Of a stretch of 12,874 nt of DNA, positions 1 through 8,322 are shown in pieces (the first letter of the stretch is position 1; every line of letters starts with the position of its first letter). The notes under the pieces are model-generated. The model ran no database searches and had not been told where the DNA came from. It was given only the letters and a program-made list of their open reading frames with translations. The stretch lies in NCBI GenBank assembly GCA_021818045.1, contig JAKAFF010000018.1:1-12874 (forward strand), given 5' to 3'. The translations under genes and the position numbers were made by a program. The DNA comes from a bacterium. GTDB taxonomy: Bacteria; Chlamydiota; Chlamydiia; Chlamydiales; SM23-39.

Positions 1-1
1 A

Positions 2-2815
2 GAACACTACTATTCAACAACATATAACGGCTACAGTCTGGTTAGGGTCGAATTTACAAAAGGGGTGTTAGAGAACATAGCGCCAGGTGAGGTGTTAGTT
101 GCGTTAACGAGGGCGAAAAACAAGTTTCCAAAGGAAGGGATATCTGAGCCTGCAGTCTCTTTCGTGCGAGAAAATAGCGCCCCCTTGATCTCGCTTGCCG
201 TGACATCAGATCTCCCTCCTCCCGAATTTTATGATTTTATTCAAACATATGTAAAGCCCTCTTTAGAAAGGGTTGATGGGGTCTCGCACATAACAATCAC
301 TGGAGAAAAGCAAAGACAGGTAAAAATTTATCTAGATCTTGAGAAGATGAAAGAGAGGGAAATTTCAGCCTCAGAGGTGGTTCGTCAGCTCAACAAATCA
401 GGCAAAGCGCAGTATCTAAACAACCACGTTTCTTATCTGTTTAATGGAGAGCTTACTACATTGCAAGACATCGAATCGATTGTTGTGCATTTTTATTCCA
501 ATGACCAAGTAGTGACTCTTGGCGATATCGCGACCGTTCGCGAAGAGCTGACCACCCCAAACTCTTACGCCTATTATAATGGCGCGCCCGCCTTGTTATT
601 GAACGTATTTCCTCGGTTGTCTTCTCGCGCTTTACAGGTTGCAGCACAGATTCAGTTGGCGTTGCAAGAGTTCTCATCTACAGCGCAATTTTATGCGGTA
701 AAAAATGATGCGAAAAAATTGCAAAATTATTATTACAATTTTATTCGGAATTTTTTTTCTGCAATTTTTGTTTCGATGATTTTGCTTTGGGTGTTTTTTA
801 GAGATTTGCGTTCGATTCTTGTATCCTTGATTGCGATCCCTGCGGCTTTGTCTGGAGCGACAATTGCACTGTATATTACAGGTCAGTCTCTGAATACAGT
901 GGTGTTTGTCGTTACTATTATTTCTATTGGTTTGGTTATTGATGACATGATTGTAATTCGAGAAAATATTTTCCGGCTGGTCGAAGAGGGTAATTCCCCA
1001 TTTGTAGCTACGCGAATTGCAATGAAAGAATTAATAGCTCCCGTAGTTGCAAATACAATGATTATATTAGCTGTTTGTATGCCGCTGCTTATTAAGAACG
1101 GGGGGAGATCTGAGGACCACAATTTTTGTTTTGGGTTCACAATTTTTTCGATCATGATTTTTAGTTTGTTGGAAGCTTTGACATTGGGTCCTTTGCTTTG
1201 CGCTTATTTAATTCGACCTCGCGTACAGAAAGACACGCAAGAAAAGCCCGAATGGGTTGTGCGCAGGCTATATACAAGATGTGTGCAAGCCTTGCTAAAA
1301 CATCCGATTATAGTGGCTTTAGGAGGTATTGCTTTAGCTGTTACAGGGGGGTGGACAGGATCGCATTTGTCTTCAGAATTGACCCCTTTTGTTGCGTTAG
1401 ACATGCTAGAACTGCGCTTAGATGCTGCGAAAGGAACTACTGTTGATGAGACCAATCAATTGGCGCTCACATTTTATCGCGATACTTTAAAAGCGATGCC
1501 AGGAATGCAGCAAGTAGCAATTGCAGTACTGCCCAATGGCGTTACTGACGTTTATTGCGTTCTAGATGATACAGCATGTGTTCCGTCGCAGATACAAACA
1601 CAGATTCACAACGCATGTGATTTGCTATTAAATAGTCGCAAAATTGAACAGTTTTATGTGAATGCTCCTGCTATTAGACAGGCCAACTATTTATATGATT
1701 TTGGGGTTAGAATATTATGTAATAATCGTGCTAAACTAGATCAGTATGGACAAGAGTTATTCGATCGACTGAAAAGTTGTCCGAAGATTAGCAACTTAGA
1801 AAATTCGATAAATTATACACAAAAAGAGACTGCGTTTACATTTGAGCCTCGAATGATGGAGTCAAGAGGGTTGCTCTCCTCTTCGCTATCGCAAGAAATG
1901 GGTATTCTTTTGAATCGAGCAAACGTTTCCTCTTTTCATCCACCTCTTAAAACGGATGCTTGGAAATCAAAAATGGAAGTAGTCACTTCCTTTGACTGGC
2001 AACAACCAAATCAATGGCTAAATTCCACCGTCACGCCCAATATCAACGGCATGCTTGTCCCTTTGAAAAATATCGTTTCACAGGTCCGCCAAGAACAAAT
2101 TCCGCGAGCAAATAGAATGGATGGATTCGATTGTTTAGAGCTTGTTGCAGACAATGATCATCAAACAGGGATATTTCCAAATCCTTTGCGCTGGATGAGT
2201 GATGCTTTGAGCACCAATATGCCCCCTCCAGAAGGAGTTGTGATTGAATGGGCAGAAACATCTAAGCTGCAGAGGGAGCAAAGCTCGAGCCGATTGGTTA
2301 TTTTGCTTTTGACTTTGCTGTTTGTTTATGGAATGCTCGCAGTTCTATATACATCTTTAATTTTGCCGTTAATTATAATGTGTTCGATTCCAATTTCTTT
2401 ATCTGGATCTCTCATCGCATTAAAACTTGTCCATACGTCAATTAATAGCTATTCTTTTGTTGGGATTATTTTAGCGATAGGCATTGCTTGTAAGGGTGGC
2501 ATTATTTTATTAGATAACATCATGCATCGCGTCGAAAAGCAAGAGATATGGGATGCAATACTCAGTGGAGCTCAGACCCGTTTTCGTCCTATTCTCATGA
2601 CTGCTTTAGCGATTTTTTTTACTGCAATCCTGGTCACTATCCCTTGGGACATTTATGTCGATGTTGAATCGAGTCTTGCGATTGCGGTCATTGGTGGATT
2701 GGTTACTGCTACTGTGACAACTTTATTAATTATTCCAGTTATTTTTAAATATTTTTATGGTTTTATGATTTGGGTGAGAAGGTGGTTTTCGCGAATTATT
2801 AATTCCCCTGATTGA
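2..2815 (+). CDS. RND-family efflux permease, 5'-truncated by window edge
   Basis: Inner-membrane proton-driven resistance-nodulation-division transporter subunit of the AcrB type. The frame is open to the left edge; the upstream codons (YNGYSLVRVEF) match the family's first porter domain, so the GTG at 65 is not the start and roughly 75-80 residues, including TM1, are missing. Numbering from the window edge, the first membrane block (TM2-TM7) covers about residues 247-453 and the second (TM8-TM12) about 764-920, separated by the second periplasmic loop. The proton-relay residues are present: Asp314-Asp315 in TM4 (GLVIDDMIV), Lys831 in TM10 (GIACKGGIILLDN) and Arg862 before TM11 (RPILMTALA). 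The porter domains are divergent from AcrB and the substrate cannot be read from sequence. A periplasmic adaptor gene would be expected upstream, outside the window. The gene is visibly more AT-rich than the zwf operon and has two runs of eight T (751-758 and 2613-2620), both in frame. It ends directly against the palindromic element at 2816. Confidence 0.93.
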   Translation, partial: EHYYSTTYNGYSLVRVEFTKGVLENIAPGEVLVALTRAKNKFPKEGISEPAVSFVRENSAPLISLAVTSDLPPPEFYDFIQTYVKPSLERVDGVSHITITGEKQRQVKIYLDLEKMKEREISASEVVRQLNKSGKAQYLNNHVSYLFNGELTTLQDIESIVVHFYSNDQVVTLGDIATVREELTTPNSYAYYNGAPALLLNVFPRLSSRALQVAAQIQLALQEFSSTAQFYAVKNDAKKLQNYYYNFIRNFFSAIFVSMILLWVFFRDLRSILVSLIAIPAALSGATIALYITGQSLNTVVFVVTIISIGLVIDDMIVIRENIFRLVEEGNSPFVATRIAMKELIAPVVANTMIILAVCMPLLIKNGGRSEDHNFCFGFTIFSIMIFSLLEALTLGPLLCAYLIRPRVQKDTQEKPEWVVRRLYTRCVQALLKHPIIVALGGIALAVTGGWTGSHLSSELTPFVALDMLELRLDAAKGTTVDETNQLALTFYRDTLKAMPGMQQVAIAVLPNGVTDVYCVLDDTACVPSQIQTQIHNACDLLLNSRKIEQFYVNAPAIRQANYLYDFGVRILCNNRAKLDQYGQELFDRLKSCPKISNLENSINYTQKETAFTFEPRMMESRGLLSSSLSQEMGILLNRANVSSFHPPLKTDAWKSKMEVVTSFDWQQPNQWLNSTVTPNINGMLVPLKNIVSQVRQEQIPRANRMDGFDCLELVADNDHQTGIFPNPLRWMSDALSTNMPPPEGVVIEWAETSKLQREQSSSRLVILLLTLLFVYGMLAVLYTSLILPLIIMCSIPISLSGSLIALKLVHTSINSYSFVGIILAIGIACKGGIILLDNIMHRVEKQEIWDAILSGAQTRFRPILMTALAIFFTAILVTIPWDIYVDVESSLAIAVIGGLVTATVTTLLIIPVIFKYFYGFMIWVRRWFSRIINSPD

Positions 2816-2896
2816 TATACACAAATGAGTTTAAAAGTTGGTTTTGGGCAACGCGAAAGCTGGCGAAAATCCAACTTTTGAACTCATTCGTGTATA
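2816..2896. repeat. 81-bp palindromic element in the RND/pgl convergent junction (copy 1)
   Basis: The 26-bp arms 2816-2841 and 2871-2896 are inverted copies of each other with two mismatches, starting TATACAC and ending GTGTATA, around a 29-base loop (2842-2870). The loop contains GCAACGCGAAAGCTGGCG. In RNA from either strand one of the two mismatches becomes a G-U pair, so a long hairpin could form in both transcripts. The left arm starts immediately after the RND stop codon; the right arm overlaps the end of pgl and encodes its final Ile-His-Glu and TGA stop. Neither side has a downstream U-tract, so it is not a textbook intrinsic terminator, although it may still end or stabilise both convergent transcripts. 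The reverse complement of its core and outer arm recurs at 8327-8377, so this is a dispersed repeat, perhaps MITE- or REP-like. Confidence 0.85.
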
Positions 2897-3624
2897 AAAG
2901 CGGCTGCAGGGGCGTCGAGAATCCACAATGCTTTGTGTTCGCAAGTGCCGACGTAGCTTGCAGGAAAAGGGGAGTCGATTGCAGCCTCTAGCACTTTGGG
3001 AATAATGAACTGTTTAGATGCCCCTAGAGCGTAGATCACGGCCATGCGGCTTTGGTTTATGCAAGGGAAAGTGAGAGTCATTCGAGAGCCCTTTTTGTCA
3101 GCTAAAAAGTTGGAGGCTACATATCGATCTGTGATGTTGAGGGCGTAAGAGTTCGGGAAGAGGGAAGCTGTATGGCCGTCTTCGCCCACACCTAGCATCA
3201 CAAGGTCAAAGAGATGCGCATCTAGGTAGCGCCGGATTTTCTCTTCGTAATCTTGGGCATGTGCATCGATTTGGTTTTCTGCTTGCATGCGAAAGATTTG
3301 CCCTTGAGGTATGGGTACGTTTGCAAAGCCGCTATCCATGGCCATCTTATAGTTGCTATCTGGATGGTTGATGGGGACTGCCCTCTCATCGCTCCAAAAC
3401 AGCCAAATTTTGGTCCAATCCAACGGGCTTTTGGTCAGTGTTTTATAAATTAGCTTAGGAGTTGATCCGCCAGACAGTGCGACGACAAAGCGGTTTCTCT
3501 GTTGGATGGCTCTTTGTGCGCAGTGAATCCAGTGTTCGGTGGCAAACTCAATGGCTTTTGTGCTGTCACTGGCAATGAATAGATCTCTTCGATCGTCCCA
3601 TGATTCCACAGTGTCTTTTAACAT
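2884..3624 (-). CDS. pgl: 6-phosphogluconolactonase
   Basis: Cytosolic enzyme (DevB/Pgl type) that hydrolyses 6-phosphoglucono-delta-lactone, the product of Zwf, to 6-phosphogluconate: step two of the oxidative pentose phosphate pathway. The 246 residues match the usual size of the family. Visible motifs are the phosphate-binding ALSGGSTP (49-56), SDER (78-81), the signature GVGEDGHTASLFP (145-157), and RMTLTFPCIN (181-190). The ATG overlaps the opcA stop by seven bases (ATGTTAA), and AGGA lies about six bases upstream inside opcA, which favours translational coupling and fixes the start. It is the last gene of the pyrG-yqgF-zwf-opcA-pgl run. Its final three residues and stop codon are supplied by the right arm of the palindromic element at 2816-2896, so insertion of that element may have reset the C-terminus. 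Confidence 0.96.
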   Translation of the reverse strand: MLKDTVESWDDRRDLFIASDSTKAIEFATEHWIHCAQRAIQQRNRFVVALSGGSTPKLIYKTLTKSPLDWTKIWLFWSDERAVPINHPDSNYKMAMDSGFANVPIPQGQIFRMQAENQIDAHAQDYEEKIRRYLDAHLFDLVMLGVGEDGHTASLFPNSYALNITDRYVASNFLADKKGSRMTLTFPCINQSRMAVIYALGASKQFIIPKVLEAAIDSPFPASYVGTCEHKALWILDAPAAAFIHE

Positions 3625-4664
3625 AGCAGGTCCTTGTCGAGCGTGATGAGGGTTTGGAGCATCTCTAGATAGTGGAGGCTTGTGCCTTTAGTGATGATCT
3701 CTTTGACAAGCGATTGTCCGGTCGCGGTCCTGCCGAGAAAAAATTGCGAGGGGAGCTCGCACAGCTCTGGACTTGCAATGCGAATGGTTACTGTATGGTA
3801 TTGGGTAGGGATGCGCTCGCAGTGGTAATGGCGGCCATCTTGTGTCCAAAGCTCCACTGCGGTAATGGTCCCTGGCCCTAACTTTTCCCAAACCGCAGGG
3901 GCGATTTCCGCGCTTTGTTGTTCAAAAGAAAACTGGAGTTGAGAGTCGGTTTTTTGCAGTTTCCACTTAAGTCTACTGGAGAGCCAAAAGAGGAGATAAA
4001 GCGATTGCACTTTTAAGTGGCAAAAAAACTGTGTGGGGTGGGCGTTATAGGTAATTTTTAGCTTTTGGATTTGCGAGTTGTTTGCATGGAATAAAGAGGC
4101 GATGAGGTCTCTCCACCCCTCGATTCTCGCCCAGTTGAGATCCGCTATATCTACGTTTCGCGTCTGTTGCAAAGAGACCACTTTCTTTGCAAATGCGAAG
4201 AGGCTATCGGCTGATTCAGAATCGAAAATCACGCGGCTTGCATATTTTGCAAGGGGATCGAAGAGGGGGTGCGGCGTATTTGGATCTTCAGTCCATAGCA
4301 AAGAGACGGGAAGATCGGGGATCAGGTGGGGAAGGAGGATAAAGGGGACTTTTTCTAACTCAGCTCCCGATACACCGATGTCGATATAATCGCAGGCAAT
4401 ATTGCCATCTCCGACAACGGAGACGGCGGTTTTGAGATAAGGAGTATGGGCCCCGGGATCATAGGTAATGAAAAGAACTCTACAGGGATATTTTTCAGAA
4501 ACTTTTTGGACAGTGCGCCGGATGTAGTCGGTACGCGTTGAGATGTTGTTAAAGACGATGAGGTTAAATAGGCACGCCCTCATTTTTTCTTTCGCGAGCC
4601 CCTCCCAGATACGGATGAGAGCTGCTTCTACTTGGTCAGGATCGACGATGTGCTGGCTTGTCAT
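3618..4664 (-). CDS. opcA: OpcA-like glucose-6-phosphate dehydrogenase assembly/activator protein
   Basis: Family of non-catalytic proteins that in cyanobacteria promote assembly and activity of G6PDH (OpcA). Identified from the stretch GAELEKVPFILLPHLIPDLPVSLLW (about residues 100-124 from this start), where the LPxLIPDLPVxLxW pattern is the family hallmark, from the following PHPLFDPLAKYASRVIFDS, and from NWARIEGWRDLIA (about 177-189), which matches the family's NWARLxxWRxLIA pattern. There is no signal peptide or membrane segment, so it should be cytosolic. The ATG at 4664 overlaps the zwf stop as ATGA with GGCGGA just upstream, which makes it a better start than the in-frame GTG at 4676 (352 aa). 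The result is 348 aa. Position between zwf and pgl strongly supports a role in G6PDH function. Whether it activates this chlamydial-type enzyme as in cyanobacteria is inference. Confidence 0.85.
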   Translation of the reverse strand: MTSQHIVDPDQVEAALIRIWEGLAKEKMRACLFNLIVFNNISTRTDYIRRTVQKVSEKYPCRVLFITYDPGAHTPYLKTAVSVVGDGNIACDYIDIGVSGAELEKVPFILLPHLIPDLPVSLLWTEDPNTPHPLFDPLAKYASRVIFDSESADSLFAFAKKVVSLQQTRNVDIADLNWARIEGWRDLIASLFHANNSQIQKLKITYNAHPTQFFCHLKVQSLYLLFWLSSRLKWKLQKTDSQLQFSFEQQSAEIAPAVWEKLGPGTITAVELWTQDGRHYHCERIPTQYHTVTIRIASPELCELPSQFFLGRTATGQSLVKEIITKGTSLHYLEMLQTLITLDKDLLC

Positions 4665-6202
4665 AGGATCCGCCACGAGCGATTATCTGTTTGGATCATA
4701 GTATCTGCGATTTCTGGACCCCAGCTGCCAGAGGGGTAATTGGGGAAGGTTTCATTTGGGTGCTTTGCCCAATATTCGAGGATGGGGGTGAGGATTTGCC
4801 AAGATTGCTCTACTTCATCGCAACGGGCAAAAAGGGTGCTGTCGCCGAGGATGCAATCCCAAATGAGCCTTTCATAGGCCTCTGGCGGGCTTTGACCAAA
4901 ATAAGAGCCGTAGCGAAAATCCATCTTGACGGGTTGAATCGGGCTGCTGGGACCTGGCACCTTGCAGTTGATCTTGAGGGCAATCCCTTCGTCTGGTTGG
5001 ATGCGCATTGCCAAGACATTGGGGTCGTGTTTATGGCCGTGTTGTTGAAACAAGACGCCTGGCGCATCTTTGAAGATGATGGCGATCTCCGTGCCCCGTT
5101 TAGGGAGCCGTTTTCCTGCGCGAATATAAAAGGGGACGCCTGCCCAGCGCCAATTGTCGACGAACAGGCGCAAAGCGACATATGTTTCAATATGCGAGTC
5201 GGCATGAACATTTTGTTCTTGCCGGTAACCGATCACGGGCTGGCCATTGATGAAACCTGGACCATACTGGCCGCGGATTGCGTGCGTTTCAAAATCATGA
5301 GGTAGAAAAGGGCGGATCGACTGCAGCACTTTGACTTTTTCATCGCGAATGGCTGAAGCGCTTAAAGAGACAGGGGGTTCCATCGCAACGAGAGATACTA
5401 GCTGCATCACGTGATTTTGCACCATATCGCGCAGCATCCCCTCTTCTTCGTAAAAATTGCCGCGAGTCCCAATGCCAATTTCTTCTGCCACAGTGATTTG
5501 CACTTGATCGATGTGTTTATAGTTCCAGATCGATTCGAAAATGGAGTTGGCAAAGCGAAAGACGAGCAGATTTTGCACCGTCTCTTTCCCGAGATAGTGG
5601 TCGATGCGATAGATTTGCGACTCGTCGAGATATTTGGAGATCTCTTTTTGCAAGGCAGCAGCCGAGTCAAAATCTCTGCCGAATGGCTTTTCTATGATGA
5701 CGCGCGACCAGGGGCCCCCATTTTTATGGGGATCATAGATGAGGCCGTGCTTAGAGAGCTTTTCGATGACGGGGGCAAAATATTTAGGTTGGATGGAGAG
5801 ATAAAAGACCCGATTTCCTCGGGTTCCATGGCGGCTGTCGAGTTGCTTGAGGAGGGTGGCAAGTTTTATATAACCCGCATCATCGTCAAACTCGGATTGG
5901 TGGTAAAAGAGTTGATTTTGAAAATTGTTCCAAAAAGGTTCATCCAGAGGTTTGGTGCGAGAAAAGTTGCTGATGTCGGTTTTGAGCTCTTCTCGAAAGG
6001 TTTCATCCGTTTTTTCCCTTCTTGCAAATCCGACGCAAGCAAAATTGGAAGGAAGGAGCCCTTCGCGCCCTAAGTTATAGATAGCAGGCGCCAGTTTGCG
6101 GCTTGTGAGATCTCCTGTTGCACCAAATATGACAAGGACGCAAGGGTCGATCGTTCTCGAAGAGCGCCCTGCCTCTTCTAGAGGATGTAAATCGGCTCGC
6201 AT
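4661..6202 (-). CDS. zwf: Glucose-6-phosphate 1-dehydrogenase
   Basis: Cytosolic NADP-dependent enzyme oxidising glucose 6-phosphate to 6-phosphogluconolactone, the entry step of the oxidative pentose phosphate pathway. From the chosen start (513 aa) the nucleotide-binding loop is FGATGDLTSRKL (26-37), followed by IIEKPFGRD (169-177) and the active-site signature RIDHYLGKE (199-207) with the substrate-binding and catalytic His/Lys. Next comes EEEGMLRDMVQNHVMQ (252-267), whose His264 corresponds to the catalytic base. Length is normal. The open frame extends to a TTG at 6220, but ATG 6202 has a good ribosome site, AAAGGAA at 6211-6217, eight bases upstream and overlapping the yqgF stop region, so ATG is preferred. 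It follows yqgF by 14 bases and overlaps opcA by four. Confidence 0.97.
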   Translation of the reverse strand: MRADLHPLEEAGRSSRTIDPCVLVIFGATGDLTSRKLAPAIYNLGREGLLPSNFACVGFARREKTDETFREELKTDISNFSRTKPLDEPFWNNFQNQLFYHQSEFDDDAGYIKLATLLKQLDSRHGTRGNRVFYLSIQPKYFAPVIEKLSKHGLIYDPHKNGGPWSRVIIEKPFGRDFDSAAALQKEISKYLDESQIYRIDHYLGKETVQNLLVFRFANSIFESIWNYKHIDQVQITVAEEIGIGTRGNFYEEEGMLRDMVQNHVMQLVSLVAMEPPVSLSASAIRDEKVKVLQSIRPFLPHDFETHAIRGQYGPGFINGQPVIGYRQEQNVHADSHIETYVALRLFVDNWRWAGVPFYIRAGKRLPKRGTEIAIIFKDAPGVLFQQHGHKHDPNVLAMRIQPDEGIALKINCKVPGPSSPIQPVKMDFRYGSYFGQSPPEAYERLIWDCILGDSTLFARCDEVEQSWQILTPILEYWAKHPNETFPNYPSGSWGPEIADTMIQTDNRSWRIL

Positions 6203-6216
6203 AAGCTCGGTTCCTT

Positions 6217-6618
6217 TCAATGATAATCCAAGTAGGTTTGCAGCAAAAGCGTTGCCGCTACCATATCGATCTTCTCACTTCTTTCTTTTCGATTCAAAGA
6301 AATCTCTTTTAAACGAACTTCGGCTCCTTTGCTAGATAATCGCTCGTCGATGAGCTGGACGCGAATTTGCAAAGCCTCTTCCACCTCTTTGGCAAATGCT
6401 TCTGCAAGAGACGCCATCGCCCCTTTTTTTCCGCTCATTTCTAAAGGTAGTCCTACGAGAATCAGATCGATCTCTTTTAAGGGTAAAGCTTCGCGAATGT
6501 TTTGGATCGCCTTTTTGCCCCCTGCAACTACTTTGAGCGGCAATGCGATTTTACGCAAACTGTCCGAGATAGCAAGTCCGATGCGCTTAAGTCCGAAGTC
6601 AATGGCTGCAACTCTCAT
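6217..6618 (-). CDS. yqgF: YqgF/RuvX family pre-16S rRNA nuclease
   Basis: RNase H-fold protein; in E. coli YqgF acts in maturation of the 16S rRNA 5' end, and the family is also annotated as a putative Holliday junction resolvase (RuvX). The 133 residues match the family length. Motifs seen are the N-terminal acidic strand AIDFGLKRIGLAISD with Asp7, VGLPLEMSGKKG (55-66), the acidic pair in LIDERLSS (89-96, Asp91 and Glu92), and the C-terminal Asp118 in KIDMVAATLLLQ. All the expected acidic catalytic positions are therefore kept. The ATG overlaps the pyrG TGA as ATGA, so it is probably translated by coupling with pyrG. zwf follows 14 bases downstream. The adjacency pyrG-yqgF-zwf is a chlamydial gene order rather than evidence of a metabolic link. 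Confidence 0.95.
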   Translation of the reverse strand: MRVAAIDFGLKRIGLAISDSLRKIALPLKVVAGGKKAIQNIREALPLKEIDLILVGLPLEMSGKKGAMASLAEAFAKEVEEALQIRVQLIDERLSSKGAEVRLKEISLNRKERSEKIDMVAATLLLQTYLDYH

Positions 6619-8237
6619 ACCAAATTTTGAGCCCTTGCCAAAATGGCTGCTTGGATAAATTCTCGAAACAAAGGGTGCGGCTCAAGGGGTTTGGATTTGA
6701 ATTCAGGATGGAACTGGACGCCAAGCATCCAAGGATGTGTGGGGATTTCTGCAATTTCACAAAGTTCGCCATGCTCTAATTTGCCGGAAAAAACCATCCC
6801 TTTCTCTTCAAAGGCGCTTTTGTATTGATTGTTAAATTCATAGCGATGGCGATGCCTTTCTGAGATGAGAGAGCGCCCATAAGCTTTATAGGCCAAAGAG
6901 CCTTGTTTCAATTCGCAGGGATAAGCGCCAAGACGCATGCTGCCGCCGAGGTTTTGGATCTGTTTTTGCTCCGATAGCATGGAGATGACGGGATCTTGGG
7001 TATTTGGGTCCACTTCAGTAGAATGGGCATTTTTCAAACCCAGCACATGGCGTGCAAACTCAACAATCATGATTTGCATACCCAGACAAAGACCGAAATA
7101 GGGAATTAGGTTTTGCCGGCAATAGCGGGCAGTTTGGATCTTGCCCTCCCAGCCCCTTTCTCCAAACCCTCCTGGCACTAAATACCCATCACATCCGCAA
7201 ATGGTCTGTTCTACAGAGCCATTTTCTAAAACGCGATCCGATTCGAACTTGCGAATTTCAAGCTCGACGCCTGCATGGATGGCTGCATGGTGCAATGCTT
7301 CAAAAACCGATTTATAGGCATCTTGGTGATCGATGTATTTGCCCACAATGCCGATGATGACTTGGCCCTTGGGGTGCAAAATTGTGTGCAACATTTTTTC
7401 CCAAGAGGAAAGATTGGCACTACGCAATTGCAGATCGAGCATTTTGCCAATCATCGTATCGAGCCCTTGCCGATGTAATTCTAAAGGAACCTCATAGATG
7501 CTGTGTGCTACATCTTTTTCATCGATCACGGCCTCTTCGCGCACGTTGCAAAAAAGGGAAATTTTCGCTTTGATTTCTTGGCTTAAAGGCTCTTCGCAGC
7601 GGCACAGGATCATATCGGGGATGATGCCGATTGCTCGCAAAGCTTGCACGGAGTGTTGAGTGGGTTTGGTCTTCACTTCGCCTGCGGCTTTGAGATAAGG
7701 AACATAGGTGAGGTGAATGTTGAGACACTCTTTAGGCCTTTCATGGCGAAATTGCCGGATGGCTTCTAGAAAAGGGAGCGATTCGATGTCGCCAATCGTG
7801 CCGCCAATTTCTACTATAACCACCTGTGTTGCAGGATCTTGGTGTGCACAGGCCAAAATGCGTTGTTTAATTTCATCAGTAACATGGGGGATGACTTGTA
7901 CAGTCTTGCCTAGATAGTCTCCTTTGCGCTCTTTTTTGATCACAGTATCGTAAATTTGGCCAGAGGTCGCATTGGAAGCGCGAGATAGAGGGGAGTGGGT
8001 ATAACGATAGTAGTGTCCCAAATCGAGGTCTGTTTCTGCCCCATCATCGGTCACATACACCTCTCCGTGTTGAAAAGGGTTCATGGTGCCTGGGTCGACG
8101 TTGAGGTAAGGATCTAACTTGAGAAAGGCGATTTTGACGCCCCGATTTTCTAAAAGATGTCCAATGGCAGCCGCAGTGAGCCCCTTTCCCAAAGAGGAGA
8201 CAACGCCCCCCGTCACGAAAATATATCGAATGGTCAT
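6615..8237 (-). CDS. pyrG: CTP synthase (glutamine-hydrolysing)
   Basis: Cytosolic amidotransferase forming CTP from UTP, ATP and glutamine. From the chosen start (540 aa) the N-terminal synthetase domain opens with YIFVTGGVVSSLGKG, followed by KLDPYLNVDPGTMNP and the VEIGGTIGDIES segment. The C-terminal class-I glutaminase carries PGGFGERGWEGK (355-366), the nucleophile Cys384 in FGLCLGMQ, and the His510/Glu512 pair in VQFHPEF, so both half-reactions look intact. The start is uncertain: GTG 8249 and ATG 8246 are in frame, but ATG 8237 gives the family-typical MTIRYIFVTGG N-terminus; GGGG lies only three bases upstream, a tight Shine-Dalgarno spacing. It heads the five-gene operon and its stop overlaps yqgF as ATGA. 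It is divergent from the phosphofructokinase gene. Confidence 0.97.
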   Translation of the reverse strand: MTIRYIFVTGGVVSSLGKGLTAAAIGHLLENRGVKIAFLKLDPYLNVDPGTMNPFQHGEVYVTDDGAETDLDLGHYYRYTHSPLSRASNATSGQIYDTVIKKERKGDYLGKTVQVIPHVTDEIKQRILACAHQDPATQVVIVEIGGTIGDIESLPFLEAIRQFRHERPKECLNIHLTYVPYLKAAGEVKTKPTQHSVQALRAIGIIPDMILCRCEEPLSQEIKAKISLFCNVREEAVIDEKDVAHSIYEVPLELHRQGLDTMIGKMLDLQLRSANLSSWEKMLHTILHPKGQVIIGIVGKYIDHQDAYKSVFEALHHAAIHAGVELEIRKFESDRVLENGSVEQTICGCDGYLVPGGFGERGWEGKIQTARYCRQNLIPYFGLCLGMQIMIVEFARHVLGLKNAHSTEVDPNTQDPVISMLSEQKQIQNLGGSMRLGAYPCELKQGSLAYKAYGRSLISERHRHRYEFNNQYKSAFEEKGMVFSGKLEHGELCEIAEIPTHPWMLGVQFHPEFKSKPLEPHPLFREFIQAAILARAQNLV

Positions 8238-8259
8238 GAACCCCATCACATTAATTTGC

Positions 8260-8322
8260 GACCCAGTATATCAGCAAAGATTTTTTCTTGCCTATACATA
8301 TTGGGTCACTTACGATAGGCAA
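8260..8322. repeat. Interleaved inverted repeats in the pyrG upstream region
   Basis: Two short palindromes overlap here. GACCCAGTAT (8260-8269) pairs with ATATTGGGTC (8298-8307) over ten positions, one of them a G-T pair. TTGCCTAT (8288-8295) pairs perfectly with ATAGGCAA (8315-8322). They bracket the best pyrG promoter candidate and lie beside the degraded repeat copy at 8293-8377. They could be an operator, remnants of the mobile repeat, or chance in AT-rich DNA. The two structures cannot form at the same time in a single strand without a pseudoknot. Confidence 0.4.
8265..8294 (-). promoter_or_regulatory. Candidate pyrG operon promoter
   Basis: Read on the minus strand, TAGGCA (8294-8289, four of six to TTGACA) is followed after 18 bases by TATACT (8270-8265, five of six to TATAAT). 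A transcript would begin near 8258 and leave a leader of about 20 bases before the ATG at 8237. The -10 is good, the -35 only fair. The -35 abuts the edge of the degraded palindromic repeat. Confidence 0.3.

Noticed and set aside
65..67. GTG as the start of the RND gene
   Set aside because: The frame stays open to the left edge and the upstream residues match the family's porter domain, so the gene begins outside the window.
751..758. Eight-T run (and another at 2613-2620) as phase-variation or frameshift sites in the RND gene
   Set aside because: Both encode expected residues in membrane helices and the frame is intact; AT-rich helix codons explain them.
2816..2896. Classic bidirectional intrinsic terminator
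   Set aside because: The stem is very long and there is no U-tract after either arm; recurrence of the sequence at 8327-8377 fits a dispersed repeat better.
4691..5305. 204-codon plus-strand open frame antisense to zwf
   Set aside because: It lies wholly inside the clear zwf gene, shows no recognisable family, and fits a shadow frame of a GC-richer coding region.
5411..6073. 220-codon plus-strand open frame antisense to zwf
   Set aside because: Same situation: full overlap with conserved G6PDH motifs on the other strand and no domain of its own.
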